From contig CP136063.1 of the NCBI GenBank assembly GCA_032622095.1, positions 69,109,980-69,173,979 of the forward strand: 64,000 nucleotides of DNA, read 5' to 3'. The DNA is from Siphonodentalium dalli. Taxonomy: Eukaryota; Mollusca; Scaphopoda; Gadilida; Siphonodentaliidae. Below are positions 1 to 13,755 of this stretch, piece by piece (position 1 is the stretch's first letter; every line of letters starts with the position of its first letter). The notes beneath the pieces are model-generated. The model did not search any database. It saw only the letters and a program-made list of their open reading frames with translations, and was not told the origin of the DNA. The translations under genes were made by a program, and so were the position numbers.

Positions 1-786
1 GCAAACTTTGTATGGCTCTCGAAAACGAGAAAAAATGATAAGCTCTAGTGCGCATTACGATATTGCACATAATTCATCGAGAATTTCGTAGATTATAAGC
101 GTTATAGCCGAGCATAATGACATTTTATCTAATATTCACGGCGACTAAGTGTCAAATAGTAACAGAATCGTTCACTTTATGATGCAAACCTGACATTTGG
201 CATGAATGGCCAGTGTAAATAACTATGTCAATTATGAAGACAGATTTTTTTTCGACAAACCAATCGCAATGGTCGACATTTTCAAAATGGCCGCCACTTT
301 TACGAAATGGCCGCCGTTTTCAGCTTTTACTCAACGTATACGACGAATTTTTTTTAATGTGACTTCTATTCCTTATTTGAACATTTTAATATTTCACTCA
401 AATAAAGGGTGTTGTAGGATGACCGCAAGGCTCTATTTCCACACACACACACCCACCTCAATCCAACATGGCCGCCGCCCAGAGGGATTCAAATAGGGAA
501 CCCATGCCAGTTCTCGACCCTTTACCGATTTAGGAAGAACAAAGAGTTGTGTAGGGTGTAACACATATTCACCAAACACATCCGATTAAAAATGGCCGAC
601 GTCCCGATGGGTCCAAATAGGGGACCACTGGGTTTGAACTTTCCAACTTTTGGAAATTTCCAACAAACCTGACCAACCTGACACTTTCTCAAATGTTGAT
701 ATATTTCCAATTGATAGCAATTTAAGACCAAAATTTGGACTAAATATAGAAAAGATTTGCTTGATTTGTTTTAAAACAACCAATGT

Positions 787-960
787 CCCCCACTAATTAG
801 TTGTTGGAAAATCAACCAACTAACAATTTCAACCTATATAAGTGGTGTAAAATTTCCAACAAATGCTGTGTGAGGCATGAAATTTCCAGCTGTTGAAATT
901 TTTTACCACAGTTGGAGGGTCAGACCCCCCCTCAAACTCCCCCTGTCGCCACGTCCCTGT
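787..960. repeat. Dispersed repeat, copy 1
   Basis: Shares the order of blocks with 5985-6150: AAATTTCCAAC, a GTGAGG/GTAAGG block, GCTGTTGAAA or ACTGTTGAAA, an AGTTGG block, and a CCCTGTC block. The copies are diverged. Class unknown. Confidence 0.5.
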
Positions 961-1844
961 TGTGGAATACACGCCTATAATAATATCCCCGGCGCCACGT
1001 CCCTTCATATCAGAAAAAAATAGCTTCACGGATACCGTGAAGTATCGAAATCATCATGGAAGCACACTGATGTGACGATTTCGGATTGATGCACTTTCGC
1101 CGAATGCACACCCGTCGTGTAGCTTGTTATCGCAAAGGCAATGTATCATTTTGTGATATTTTATAAACCTTGTTTTAACAAACTTACGATCCTCACACGA
1201 CAATGGTTCTGATCCGCAATATTAAAAACAATACCAAGATGACAATAAACTGATGATTGTAGTAATATTGAGCACATTCTCCACTCAGAATGCTTTCGGA
1301 TTTGTCATATTAAAAAGCACTGGAAATGATGAGGTTGGGGGGAAATACAAAGAATTTCAGGTTTATTGAATCCTGCGGACCAAGAGCAGCTTACATATAC
1401 ATAATGGCCTTTTATTGAGGGGAAACATAATTTTCTTATATAAATTTCTCACAATAACGCTCTTTGGGCTCAATTTCTGGGCATGGTAGACTTTCTCTCG
1501 CCAGAAACGCACAGGTGCCTCGCCTGGACGATTATGCGATTTCGGACGGATTTAGCAGGAGCGTGGGCCCCCAGCGAATACAGCCAAGTTTCGTGAATAC
1601 TCAAGTGATAATACGACCATATTTCGTTGAACAAAATGTTGATAAATTGCACGTTTTGGGAAATTTGATACCATAATTGACAATGGTTAGTATTATTTTG
1701 TTGCAATTAATCGATTCTTATAACTAAAGCGTATTTTGAAGAAATCTTGTTATTGTTGTAATTTGATGATATGGGGACCCCCTGATCGGATTGAGTACCT
1801 TTCAACTTGAATGCGTTAAAAAAGTGGGCGTTTTGACACACACG

Positions 1845-2695
1845 AGGTATCAGCTTGCTTGAAAACTATTGTAGCATATGCTGGTAGCTGCCAGAATACT
1901 ATATGCAATATTTCATATCCTATTTGATTGCCTTTGTCCTCGTTTCGCGTTGAGTTTTCTGTCGCCTCCGCCATTATATCGTGTTATTAATTGGTCCAAC
2001 ATTTCATATACGGTCATTACACTCATTGCAAAATGGTGATCAACGACCATTATTGGCACCGTAGTTTGGCGGTTTGCTTGGGCCATACAGCAATATATGC
2101 TCTTCAAGTTTATAGCGAAATTCCAGTAAATTAGACCTGAACCTTGCCTATATGGAAGTTTCAGACCTAATTTGCTGATCTCCTTTTGTAAATTTCGCTG
2201 TAAGCCGGTTGACTCGTTTGGTATCCTCTATTTATTCAAACGATTCTGAACAAGTTCGTGGTAACTCACCACTTAATTGTGGTGCGTGTACACTCATCAC
2301 TAATGAAAAATCTACGATTCACAAGGAAAAATATTATATTTTTTTTAAAGCAGGGTTCAATATATTGCCTACTACATGTGCTTTATTTTAGTAAACATAA
2401 TATTAGTAACAATATTTTTTTCCAATTGATCAGAGAAAAAGCATGAAAATAGAAAATGTTCGTGGAATACATCAGTAAACACATCGTGGAAAATCCTCCG
2501 ACTGACGACTTTTGGTCAGAATGTTAGAGCAAACAAATGTGAGTTTGGAAATACACGGGTATCAGTTTGTTTGAAAAAATAGTGTAGCACATGCTCGTAG
2601 CTGCCAAAATACTATATGTAATATGTCATATCCTAGTATATTACCCTTTTCTTCGTTTCTCGTTGTGTTTTCTGTCGCCTCCGCCATTGTGAATG
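1845..2695 (+). repeat. Direct duplication, 140-bp copies 0.7 kb apart
   Basis: 1845-1985 and 2555-2695 share TATCAG, GTAGCTGCCA, ATACTATATG and the end GTTTTCTGTCGCCTCCGCCA. About four in five bases agree by eye. Confidence 0.65.
2109..2205. repeat. Decayed hairpin related to 51782-51897
   Basis: Contains TTTATAGCGAAATT, CCAGTAAATTAGACCTGA and, inverted, TCAGACCTAATTTGCTGA with TGTAAATTTCGCTGTAA. The same blocks form the cleaner palindrome at 51782-51897. Confidence 0.5.
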
Positions 2696-3980
2696 CGTGG
2701 TACTCATCAACTCGAAACCACGTGATATACCCACCGTGGGTGACGTTACAGGAAATACTACGGAGCGATGCTGGTCACACATCTATCTGATTTCACGGAG
2801 ACAGCTCCAATAATACATATATTAACAACGATCCGGTTTAAATCAACCTATTTTCCAGTCATAAATTTCAAATACGTGACTTGGGAGCATTGTCGCTCGC
2901 GTGGTATATATGTATTGGGGTAAGCATATTTATTTACCATTTCCAATGAAATTCCCCGATACAATTGGCTATAACGAATTGGCGATAACAACATCTGTAT
3001 CGTTTGCGCACGTGACGTCCTTGACTGGTTCAAAGCGCGCGCGTGACGGACTATTTAATTGACAGGCGCTCAAGTATTTGTGCCTGGGTTTGTTTACGTT
3101 CGCAACTTACGAACCCATGACAACGAAATGAAAACATATTTTCTTGGGCATTCCATTCCATGAAAATACAATCTGTTACCGATTTGAGTTAGTTATTATT
3201 TGTAGACTAGATTAGGAGTTAGAAATCTATCATCAATTCGAATTTGTCTGTATTTTAGTTTATTTTGAATGTTTTTATTTATTTATTTGCACCGATATTA
3301 ATATCAGACTGTACAACTTCCAGTCGTTTGCAAATAATAATATCTGTGCCTATTCGTAAACTGATATAAATTATAAAATTGAGATGGATTTCGGTGACAA
3401 TTGGATCGATAATCAGACTAACTGTGTAGGAACTGTTTTGACAGTTAAAACGCAATTTGTGAGCCATCTAGCTGATAATTCGATTAATTTGTCCACTCCC
3501 CTCACAATGAGCGTAATGATAACGAAAATTCCATTGTGCGAGTCATAACAACAACGAAAACCGCGAATTTTGATATTTGTTTGGGTTCTTTCATGATCGA
3601 GTCGGTTCTCTCTCCATTTATTGGGTTCTATACGGGTAATACTATGGCTACTATTTGGCAGGATACATGGTTCAAACTGGCCATGTCGTGAAATTAACCA
3701 AAGATAAACACAACAATATATGCATTAAGTTGATATTTGCACCACTTGTCATCAATTTCGATGAATTACACTGCCTTCCTATGCTTATTCAATAACATGT
3801 GCTACGCCTATCTAAATTCACAAAGCCGCCAACCAGTTTGAAAAATAAAGCGTTTTGCAGGCCCAACATTGCCATGAGTCAATTTATTAGCCGGTTAACT
3901 ATAGTGAAATTTCATAGCGCTGAACTTCGGAAAGCGTGAACGTAGAGGGATATATAGAGAGGATCTCCAACGAGTTATGA

Positions 3981-4100
3981 TGGGATATACGATTTTATTA
4001 AACTCGTATCGCCTACTACTTGATAAATTTGATTCACAACGAGTCGTAGATGAGTTGTGAATCAAATTTATCAAACGAGTTTCATAAAATTTTATATCCC
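3981..4100. repeat. Palindromic element, about 120 bp
   Basis: The inner arms TTGATAAATTTGATTCACAA and TTGTGAATCAAATTTATCAA are exact complements. The outer arms GGGATATACGATTTTATTA and TAAAATTTTATATCCC pair imperfectly. Probably a short MITE; no certain target duplication. Confidence 0.6.
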
Positions 4101-4109
4101 CAACATAGC

Positions 4110-5610
4110 GAGTTGAAGATATTGTATATCACATGAAAAAACTAGAGCTTTATGCCTTTTTAACAGATCAAAATCCTTAACAGAAGCTTTAAATGCACAC
4201 TTTTCATTGCATTTCTATTGTTGGGCTGAGACGCTTCACGACCGTTACGACAGTATTCCCAGTAAACATGCCAGCTTGTGGCCGGTACTGGCCACATGCC
4301 GGTTGCCGAGCCGGCCTGTACCGACTGTCAGCGCCATGACATTTTGCACACTGGCCCAGTGTCGGTCCGGTGCGGCAAATGCTGGCAGTAGCAACAAAGG
4401 GGTTATGGCTAAATTCATTGAATTGCAATTTTGCTCTTGTTTTTAGTGCCCAATATTCTGTCAAATATGCATAATTAGAAATCAATTCGAGTGACAGACG
4501 ACATGATAATGGCAACCGGCACCGGACAGTACAGGCATGCCAGTGATGGCCTTTACTGGCAACTGGCAGCATGCCGGCACATATCGAAGCATATATTTGC
4601 GCGCTCGAGTTGCCGACGGAAAATATAGTCACCCAATTTGCCTCTTTGTTTTTGTGTCTATTTTTGTTAGTGCAACGAAGTTGGACAATAATTTAACTTT
4701 AATGAACAAAGGAATCATGTTGCATTGTCTGGTGTTGTTGCCATGTGCGGTTTTACGAAATAGTATTAATCCGCCAGATTCCGCCTGATTCAATGTAAAG
4801 TCATTTGATGGCGCGCTGCCAAGTTGGCGGGAAGCCCGCGCTTATTCGCCACTAGTGAGAGACAAGAAAATATTCAATGGATTTTTTTAATTTTAATTTT
4901 AATAAGGGTTTCATGTGATATAGAGTTATCTGTCTTGTATTTTATGTTTTCTATTTTCGTAGACGTATTTTAAACAGCAAAAGGCCAAAAAATAAGACGT
5001 TAAAAGTTCGTTGACACCCATACAATGTTCTGATTACGCAATTTATGAAGTTTATGTTGAGCACCCGCTTGCTTGATGCTGATTATATAAGTTAGCTGCT
5101 AGAATTGGTTATTTCTTTATCGCACTTGTTCTGCTCTTCACGACAATCTGACCGGCAATCACTCAGGGTTTGCTCTAACTTCTAAGTTTCTAGACAGTGA
5201 AGCCATGCCACTCAGACTCATGTTAAGTTATACCTGATTACAAACAATCACGAAATTAATTGTATCCACTCCCCTGAAAGAGGGAATAATTTATTTTATA
5301 CTAGTAGATGCTCTCTTTTGTAATATTAAATAAAATAAAAATTGGATGAAGTGAAAGGAAAAATTATTTGGTCACCCGCATTTGACTTAGTAGTAGTCGC
5401 CCGAACATGCAAGATCACCCCGGGGCAACTGGTCTTGGGCATGAGTGTCACGCATCCTCATGGATATTCCAGAATGCAAATACCGGTACCAATACCAAAC
5501 CTTTCAAGGTGAAATGGGAGTTTTACGAAATCATGTGACCATTGGTCAAAAGAGTACAAGTGGAGTCGAGCCCATGTGAAGTCGACGGCCGACCCCATAT
5601 GAAGATGACC
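4110..5610. other. No gene recognised
   Basis: At 4255-4600 there is a GC-richer patch with related blocks such as GGCCGGTACTGGCC, CATGCCGG and ACTGGCAACTGGC. It gives overlapping open frames on both strands (4204-4632), which suggests repeat composition and not a gene. The rest is AT-rich without a recognisable feature. Confidence 0.4.
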
Positions 5611-5619
5611 CAATACGCC

Positions 5620-5813
5620 CTGTCACTAACTCGCGGCCATATTGGATCCACCAGGTCCGGTTCCGCGGTTTCACATATTCATCCAGCCCCGGTTCCGTGG
5701 TTTTAGTGCCACAGGTCAAAGTTTTGGAGTAGCATGTCCATATTATATGGAAAGCTAAGTAAAATCACGGAACCGAACCTGGTGGATCCAGGTTGGTGAC
5801 AGGGCTTATACGA
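5620..5813. repeat. Inverted-repeat element, about 190 bp
   Basis: The outer arms CCCTGTCACTAAC and GGTTGGTGACAGGG pair, followed inward by TTGGATCCACCAGGT with ACCTGGTGGATCCA, and GGTTCCGCGG with its diverged complement. Related sequence flanks it on both sides (GTCGACGG..GACC and GTCGACC..GGCC), as if it had inserted into a longer repeat. Confidence 0.55.
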
Positions 5814-5984
5814 AAACGACCCAACGCGAAGTCGACCTGAGAAAAGTCGGCCCCGATATGGAATTGAATATTGTTAATATTATTTCAAATGAGGCGGCGG
5901 ACAGTTATACTTTAAACGAACACATTATTATTACAACGTATGTATGTATATAAGGAGGGACTCTCCTTAGTCATTGTTGTAAAA

Positions 5985-6150
5985 TCAAACTAAGAGAACA
6001 ATTTCAACATATTGTTGGTGTGAAATTTCCAACCACTCTAGTGTAAGGTATTAATTTGTAACTGTTGAAAAATTTGACCAAAGTTGGGGGCAGACACCAA
6101 TTAAGCACCACTCCCTGTCCAAGCCCCGCCCCTCCCCATCCACAACCCAT
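5985..6150. repeat. Dispersed repeat, copy 2
   Basis: Second copy of the repeat at 787-960, in the same orientation. No termini or target duplications could be fixed. Confidence 0.5.
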
Positions 6151-6159
6151 ATCCCCTGG

Positions 6160-7500
6160 TCACACAATAACATATCAAATGATTCAGTTGAACGTGATTG
6201 CATAAGATATGTTCATGTCTGGGCGACAAACATGTGTAAATGTCCCTTAGGCGGGACTTTCGAGGAAGAAATATGTTGATGCTGGCATCGAGACATTGTC
6301 CCACCTGGATCTTTCAATAATGGTCCTGTAGTAATTAAATGAATATAACATCTCATAATCTCATGAGAGTAGATTTCTCTTACTATTGGTCATTTATATA
6401 GGCGGGCATGATTATGATATTATACCCCTCGGGACTTTCAATATTTGGTTTCTGCCAATTAATGTCACTTAATCTCCTCTATTTTGGTATTTATTGTATT
6501 ATTTCTTAATATACCTGTTGTATTATGTAAATGGCATAAGCTACAGTCATTATCCGGTTTAAAATTTAATATTCGTCCAAAGTGCAGAAATCGGTCGAAT
6601 AAATCTCATTTATAGAACCGTCACAACCATGATTGGCTTGAAATAGAACCGTAATACGCACACGTGTTGATTACGGGGCAACTGTTCCAAATTATCAACC
6701 CCTATCGTGATATTTTCTCAGCTATTTTACAGAAGAATTACACTGGTACACTTTACACTCAGTGTTCGTCTTCAGACTTCGTGAATTATGAATGCGAGTT
6801 GAGGGACATCCGCGATTTAATTTGCGTGATCAGGACACCCGCGCAGCATTCTCCTGGAGTATATATAGGCGCTAGCTAATGAATAACAGTATTTTATTGA
6901 CTTAATAAATAACATCTAATAACTATTCTTCCTCTTATTCACAAATTTAAGGAGTCCTTCTGGCATACGAGGACATATATATCTATATAGTGAATAGTTA
7001 TCGTCGTTTGGTTTGCACCAAGTGAACTCGGTGCATATAATTGATAGAACAAACCACTATTATGATGATCGTGTCATTATTTGTTTAAAATATGCATCAA
7101 TTGACATATACGTATTAGTTCCCTCATTAAAATTAACATATTTCGCCCAAGTTAGGGGACCTCTGCGAATTCGGGGAACTCCGCATAGGGAACTCCGCAA
7201 ATAGGGACCTACTGAAAATCGCCACACCGACATGACATTGGGAATTCCCATGTTTATTTATTTATTTATTTCTGATGTCACATGAACAAAGTTTTTTCAA
7301 CATAGCCAACAGAGACCTCTAGCGTTAATTACGGTTTTAATTAGTTTTACATTCATCTTCATTGGTTTGACAAATTGGATCATTACCGGAAATAGTTGTT
7401 GATTTCGCTGTTAGATATTGATTCGAATGCGAAACCTATTGAATTGAAATAGAACGTCATTAATTGTGCATTGGTGATAATTTATATCTATTAAACATAT
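6160..7500. other. No gene recognised
   Basis: Only short chance frames are present. The frame at 6664-6879 has no domain signal and no good exon edges. Confidence 0.4.
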
Positions 7501-7509
7501 GAATGACAA

Positions 7510-9800
7510 TAAGGTATAATATGGCCATACGCTAGCGTAATTAACGAACCACATCTAAAACACACGCATAAGCTAGGATATATCTGTGCCTTTTTTAAAT
7601 CTTATAAAAATAACTTCATAGCTAGATTCGTATTCCCATCAAATAAGATTCACTTAGGCCTTCGATGTCGTGATATGATTAATTACACTTCAGTCATGAA
7701 CAAGGGTTCATCAAAAGAGTGGGGTCCTATAGCTAGCAATTTCGTATATCAATTAGGCCAATCACACATCAGGGCATGTGATAAATAAGAGATTCACAAT
7801 GTAAACAGACTACGAGCTCAACACGTAAGACTTATAACATTTTTTTTTTTAAGCCGTGCCTCTTGTACAAATTATTATTGAATATAAACTCCCAACATCA
7901 AACTTAAAGTGTTCAAAAGAAAAGACTGTTGGTTATTGTCGAGAGGGGAGTATTTTAGTGAAATTAACCATTATATGATTGACGCTGTGTGCGCCATCCG
8001 ATTGAGATGTGTACTATACCAAGAAGCTTGTCGATTTCATCATGTTCATTTCATTCATAAAATGCCATCATGTCGATTTCAACGAAACTCGACGAGCAAC
8101 GTCATCATGTAGCTTTCGCTATCGACCGAATTCGCGATAACCTGGATGCATCTTCTGATTTGTTCATAAGCATGTGTTCCTTGTGAATTCATGGAAATAG
8201 AAGGATATCAAATGAGTATCTGATTCACGTATGTACTATTAAGATAATTTGAACGCGAAATAACGTTTGCATGCATCACGAATTTCGATTTCGATACCAA
8301 CATTGTCTCCCGCCCTCACAGAGTTATTGATATTTCCCATTGCACGCACGATTTATATTTTAGGCCATTCGAATGCAAATAGTTGACAGTCCTTAATATG
8401 TCACAATTATGTTCTCAATCAAATGTAAACCGCCGCTGCGAATGAACATCGCTCTGCATAATTCCGATAGTAACTTCCCCCATTTTGTAACGTCGGGAGT
8501 TGAAAGACACACACGTTTATTTCCGATTACGACATTCATGCTTTAAGCCCATTGAACTACTGTGCGACAAAAGTGCTCGCAAAATTTCAAAAGCAGCGTC
8601 GTAATATGACCATACGCTAGCGTAATTAACGAACCACAGCTAAAACATGCACACACATAAGCTAGGATATATCTGTGTCTTTTTAATCCTATAAACATAA
8701 CTTCATGATGCGTATTCCCATCAATTAAGATTAATTTAGGCCTTATATGACTGTGTGATTATGATATATGATATATTACACTCCAGACATGCACAAGGGT
8801 TCATCGACATGGTGGGTTCTGTATCAATTTACCATTTTTCATATTTTCGGCGGCCATTTTGGAAAATTTCTACACCAATTTCATTCCCATTGAAGTAAAA
8901 CATCCGTCCAATAAAATAAAGCACATAGTTGTTGACATTCTATTAACATCCTGTGTGGTTTGTCGTTAAAATGACTATCAAAATCGTCTTGCAAAAAAAA
9001 TCGAAAATATCACCCCTCTTTTTAAAACCCTCTTTCTGTATCTATTACTGAACCATCGTCAATGGCAAATGTCTTAAAATGACGCTATAATATCACGCTT
9101 AATGACTGTCGCAAAAAAATTGCCATTTACTAATGATTAATGTGAAGCAAAATAGAAGATATGGTGAAATATTAATTAAATTTCCTATTTTCGTGCATAT
9201 GACGTCATTTTTCGGCGGCCATTTTTTTTCTCGAAATTTTTGAAGAAGGACATCATACCAACAAAATGGCATACATTTTGTCTGTGTCTTTTGCTAACAA
9301 CCGATTTATTACAACGATTAAATACAGCTGGTCGGAATTAGAGGAAATGGCGGCCATCTTGGATTCAAATGGCTCTAGCACCTAGTAGGGCCACCTTTAT
9401 TTTTCGGTGAAATCCGGATTCTTTTTCTGGATACCATAGGGAACAATAAAAATAAGGTTATTTGTAATCATCGGGGGGGGGGTGCGCGTGGACCTTATTG
9501 GCTCCCCGACTACCATTGCAAATATTTGAAAGTCAATAATATGTTATAATTATGTTCTCAATAAAATGTAAACCGCGGCTACGAATGAACTTCACTGTGT
9601 ATCATTCCGATAATAACTCCCCTCATTTTGGAACGCCGGCCATTGAAAGACGCACACGTTTATGTCAGATTACGACATTAATGCTTTAAGCCCACCGATC
9701 TGCTGTGCGACAAAAGTGCTCGCAAAAATTCAAAACAGCAGTGTCGTATTAGATCATTATTGGTGACGTCACAAAATCAGATATAGTCTATATACGACCC
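7510..9800 (+). mobile_element. Degenerate dispersed element with internal duplication
   Basis: 7517-7720 recurs at 8605-8810 (CCATACGCTAGCGTAATTAA, AGCTAGGATATATCTGTG). 8385-8605 recurs at 9515-9750 (ATGTAAACCGC, GTGCGACAAAAGTGCTCGCA). Blocks of the whole stretch return in inverted order at 42740-43810. No coding capacity or termini were identified; class unknown. Confidence 0.5.
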
Positions 9801-11010
9801 AAAGCGTCCGGCTTTGGTTCGTTATATATTAGTGTCGGTGCACACGATCCCGATAAATCGGGCCCGATAAAATCGGGGGGTCAGCGCACACGAGTCGGAT
9901 TTCCACTCCGGTCATATGTATGCTATGGTCACTGTAGTATATATAGCCAACTGGTGTGGTCAGCCTATCTAGCCAGTTACTATAGCTAGTCATGGTGGTT
10001 TATATTAACATGTATTTCTAAAGACTAATATTTATTAATAATAAATTAAATAAATATATTAAATAATTAATAATATATTGATGTCACGAGCAATAGCCGT
10101 AAATTTACATAATAGACCTTTCCACAGCTGCCGCCCTCTTGTTGAGATTATTATACAGGCACTCATGTTCTGCCCACAGGTCTACCAGCCGTTGTTCCTT
10201 GTCGATCGATCAGAATTCTTTATTTAATTTCGAATAGCGGTCACCGCTGACTATTCCGACATTTTGAATGAGGTTTTGGTCATGTGACGATCGATCGTGT
10301 GACAAACAAAACGCGCGCGTTGCCATCGTCACGAGCCGGATTTTCCTGATGAAATCAAACTCAGTTTGATCGGTCCGATTAAAGTGTAACTTAATCCTTC
10401 CTCAATATACCCCGATTTACTTAAGCAATTATACGGCGGAATCCCGCAGATATCTATTTTTAGCCACAGTTCCAATCCGCGTGATCCGATTGGTCGGCGA
10501 TCTTTCGTCACCAATTTGATACGATTGTTTTTACATCTTGAGAATAATGGCTCCCATTCTCAAGAGGAAGAAAATGAATTAAAACTTAAATAGTTAGAAC
10601 GCACATTTGAGTTAGATTATCGAAGTTTTAACTCAGTGTATGGGGTGTTGAGTGGGAATGTTGGTTCCTCCCATATGAATTCAACGATTATTGCCTGGAA
10701 AACTGGTCGAAAAATGGTCCAAAACTCGGTTCGAATTAAAGTTCGTATGATCAGGCTATGTTGTTGACATTTTAATTGAATTTTGTCAACAGCGGGAACT
10801 CTCAGTCTGATGAGAACTGTTGGAGAACATATCGTCCAAACACACAGATTAAACGGATTGCAGTGGACTGGCTGCATTTTGGCCTACATTACAGGCCCTA
10901 CATATTCAAATTCAATGGAATGTATATGGCTGCACAACACTCAAGTCTCAACAGTGACCTAGATCTAGTATTAAAATGACTAATTTCAAAATGTGTGGCC
11001 TAGTATTATA
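9800..11010. other. No gene recognised
   Basis: Contains the small palindromic patch CCCGATAAATCGGGCCCGAT at about 9850, a very AT-rich stretch at 10010-10080, and short inverted blocks near 10630-10960. No exon was recognised. Confidence 0.4.
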
Positions 11011-11015
11011 TACGT

Positions 11016-11570
11016 TGGGGGAGGGGTAGATCATGCCATGAATCTCTACTCTGGCTAATGCCCGTAGAGATCATATTCCACCATGACCAAAACCTGGGAA
11101 CTTTTTGAAGTTTTGACAGGGAACCTTATAAAGTCGAAAAAATGAGGGGAATATATTTCTTTGTTAATACCTGTTGTTAATAGTTTATTCATCAGTAGGC
11201 GAAAGTCCCAGCTCCAAATGACATTGTTTAAGGGACTTGATGGGCGAGTTTGCTATGCACTACTTACAATCGTGGAATTTCTCCAGGGTAAATAATTCAG
11301 TGATTTTTGTTATATCGGCTCACTAAAGTCACAAAAAGCATGCATTTTCGAGCTGGGACCACCCCATACTTTAAAGTTGATTATTGAGGCACAAATATAA
11401 ACAAAGAGATATATTCCCTGCCTTGTTTGTTCAATATTATAAAGTTCCATGTCAGAAGGAGTCAGACCATCAAAAAGGTCCCAGGTTTTGAACTGTTGGA
11501 ATATGATCTCAATGGGCGTTAGGCAGAGTAGAGATTTATGGCATGATCTAGGGGAGGTGGTGTATTCAAT
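11016..11570. mobile_element. Inverted-repeat element, about 550 bp
   Basis: The left arm (about 11025-11140, with TGCCATGAATCTCTACTCTG and AAAACCTGGGAAC) is repeated inverted at 11445-11570. A diverged partial copy of the right half lies at 13500-13755. The 123-codon minus-strand frame inside it (11310-11681) looks like chance read-through of the element. Confidence 0.6.
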
Positions 11571-12428
11571 TTCAACTAAATAGCTCCAGGCTGTTAACCC
11601 AACATTCAACAATAATTTGAACAAGGACAAAATTATGCCAGAAGCCGGGGTTTGTCCCACAAAAATATTCATGATTGCCAATTACTCAATTAATAAATTC
11701 AGTTGCAAGTCTATCACAGCTAGTGAGTCAGTTGTGGTGTTCAGTTATTAACACACTTTGTAATTATATTATATTTAATTACATACGGTAACACTCACTT
11801 GAAAAGTTGCCCAAAAGTATACATACTAACCACTTGAGTATATTAAGATTCAATAGTGAAAATTCATACATGTATTAAGTACCATATTAATAAATCAATT
11901 TAAAATATCAGTCTTATTAAATATATCTCTTCATGATATCATTGATGGTGCCGCACCCCTCCCCTGGCAGACCCAGACTCCAATACTGAATACTAATAAC
12001 AAATAGGCGATTTTTCTGTGTACCAGATAAGAAAATATATATAGTGACAATGGAGTGAAAACTCCTGGAACCGTAAGATATATCTCACTGAGAATGATTG
12101 TCAATGAGCATCAAATTGTTTAAATTTGTATTATTTCTTTGTCAAAATGATATATTTTGATATAATTCAGTCTCATACTTGATGTGTTAAAGTTATGGAC
12201 AATACTTCAGCAAATGTGTGAACATGGCTTGTATCCTATAGTGTCTTAAGCGGGACTCACGATTCACCCCTCTCTGTTATTCAGTATTCATGGCAGGTTA
12301 CTAGTGTACTATCAGACGTCAGAGTAATCAAACTATGTGGTGCATTTATGAGACAAAATACCAAACCCGGAGGGCCAGAACTAAGTACAATAAAAACTGT
12401 CTATTCAGGAATAAGTATATAAACTCAA

Positions 12429-12735
12429 TTAACCCTTTCATGCTGGGAGCAGCGCTAGTGTAGCTTTAACCCTTCCATGGCTGGAGCTTCTGCAAATATT
12501 GCAAAAACCCAATGCATTCTATTATATATGGTAGTCTCTAGTAGGGATCCTCTCATATATAAGAGAATACATTACGTTGGCCTGACAATGTTTACAATGT
12601 TGACCTTCAAGTCCTTGTAAGCCAGTGCATTCTCTTATATATGTGAGGCTGCATATGGGACATGCAAACGTGAGGGAATACAATGGCACATTATTTAATT
12701 CTGCACCAGCGTAGCTCCCATCACGAAAGGGTTAT
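12429..12735. mobile_element. piggyBac-type MITE, TTAACCCTTTCATG family
   Basis: Terminal repeats are TTAACCCTTTCATGCTGGGA and its inverted partner ending TCCCATCACGAAAGGGTTAT. A TTAA target and CCCTT-type ends are hallmarks of piggyBac elements. Inside are two diverged copies of the palindromic core with TGCATTCTCTTATATATG. A second end-like block (TAACCCTTCCATGGCTGG) at about 12468 suggests a nested or rearranged copy. Confidence 0.7.
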
Positions 12736-12870
12736 AGATCATGTGCCAGTGCATTCTCTTATATATGCGACTCTCCCAAGTCCTTCCAATTGCATGTCCA
12801 TTTTGTAGATCTTATTTTCCTGATTTACAGAAGAAATTTAAACATTTACAATTTTCTAGATTCATTAAAG

Positions 12871-13200
12871 ATGGATTATCTCTTCTTATAACAAGTGTTG
12901 TATAGTTTCCTGGTATAAAATAATAAAAATGAGCTGAAGACACCTACTATCAACTAATATTGATTTTATATCAATATTTATTATACACTGCGACAATCAA
13001 GTGGGACATATATTTGTTACTATTTTTAGAAAGAGTTCCAAATAAACACGAGCCGTAAACTTTTGGAAATTGATTCTATGCATATTATAATATTAATTTA
13101 TATAAGTGTTTCCAGACAGCGGTCTTTGATTCATATTTATTATTTTATACCCAGGAAACTATACAACACTTGTTATGGGAAGAGATAATGATTAATCCAT
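12871..13200. mobile_element. Inverted-repeat MITE, about 330 bp
   Basis: The arms ATAACAAGTGTTGTATAGTT (12888 on) and AACTATACAACACTTGTTAT (13157 on) are exact complements, extended by GGATTATCTCTTC and GAAGAGATAATGATTAATCC. The 3' half is related to ends at 28980-29060 and 48830-48930. Confidence 0.65.
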
Positions 13201-13499
13201 CTGTAAGTGTAAGATTTTTTCAAGTTGTGTGCCTTCAAAAATGGGAGTGCATCACACTGAGCCAAATTCAATATATTATGGTCAGGTATTTCAAAAACTA
13301 GAAAAAAATTAACAGCTTTTTCATTGTTTTAGTAATTTTCTGACTAGATTGTGTACAAGTAAGGATTTCTTAATTAACAATGTACGTCACTGATGAAACT
13401 CGAATTTTCACGATTTAAGTGACTTTGTAAGCGATTTTGTTTTGTATCGCTTACAATTATAAAATTTCTCCTGCGTAATTAATTGAATGGTTTTTTTTG

Positions 13500-13755
13500 T
13501 TGCGATATCGGCTCATAAGTCAGAGAAAAGCATGCAATTTAAAGCTGGGACGCCCTAGTGTGGCGTAGATTATTGAGGAACACGTATTAACAAAGAAACA
13601 TATTCCCTGCCCTGTGTGTTCAATGGTATAAAGTTACCTGTCAGAACTAGTCAGAACGTCAAAAAGTTCCCAGGTTTTGTACTGGTGGAATATGATCTCA
13701 ACGGGCGTTAGCCATATAATAGTAGAGATTCATGGCATGATCTACGGCTCCAGTA
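13500..13755. mobile_element. Partial copy of the 11.0-kb inverted-repeat element
   Basis: Shares ATATCGGCTCA, AAAGCATGCA, TTCAATGGTATAAAGTT or its variant, CCCAGGTTTTG and TGGCATGATCTA with 11310-11560. Only one half is present. Confidence 0.6.

Larger units (their letters stand above)
1..3960. other. No gene recognised; decayed dispersed repeats
   Basis: No exon-like frame with supporting motifs was found. Repeats seen are a segment at about 787-960 that recurs at 5985-6150, a duplicated 140-bp segment at 1845-1985 and 2555-2695, and a decayed hairpin at 2109-2205. A short block near 1775-1805 resembles the end of the element at 19717-20187. Confidence 0.5.

Noticed and set aside
4204-4632. 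142-codon minus-strand frame with overlapping plus-strand frames
   Set aside because: A GC-richer repetitive patch keeps several frames open at once; no domain or splice support.
11310-11681. 123-codon minus-strand frame
   Set aside because: It lies across an inverted-repeat element whose partial copy at 13.5 kb does not keep the frame.
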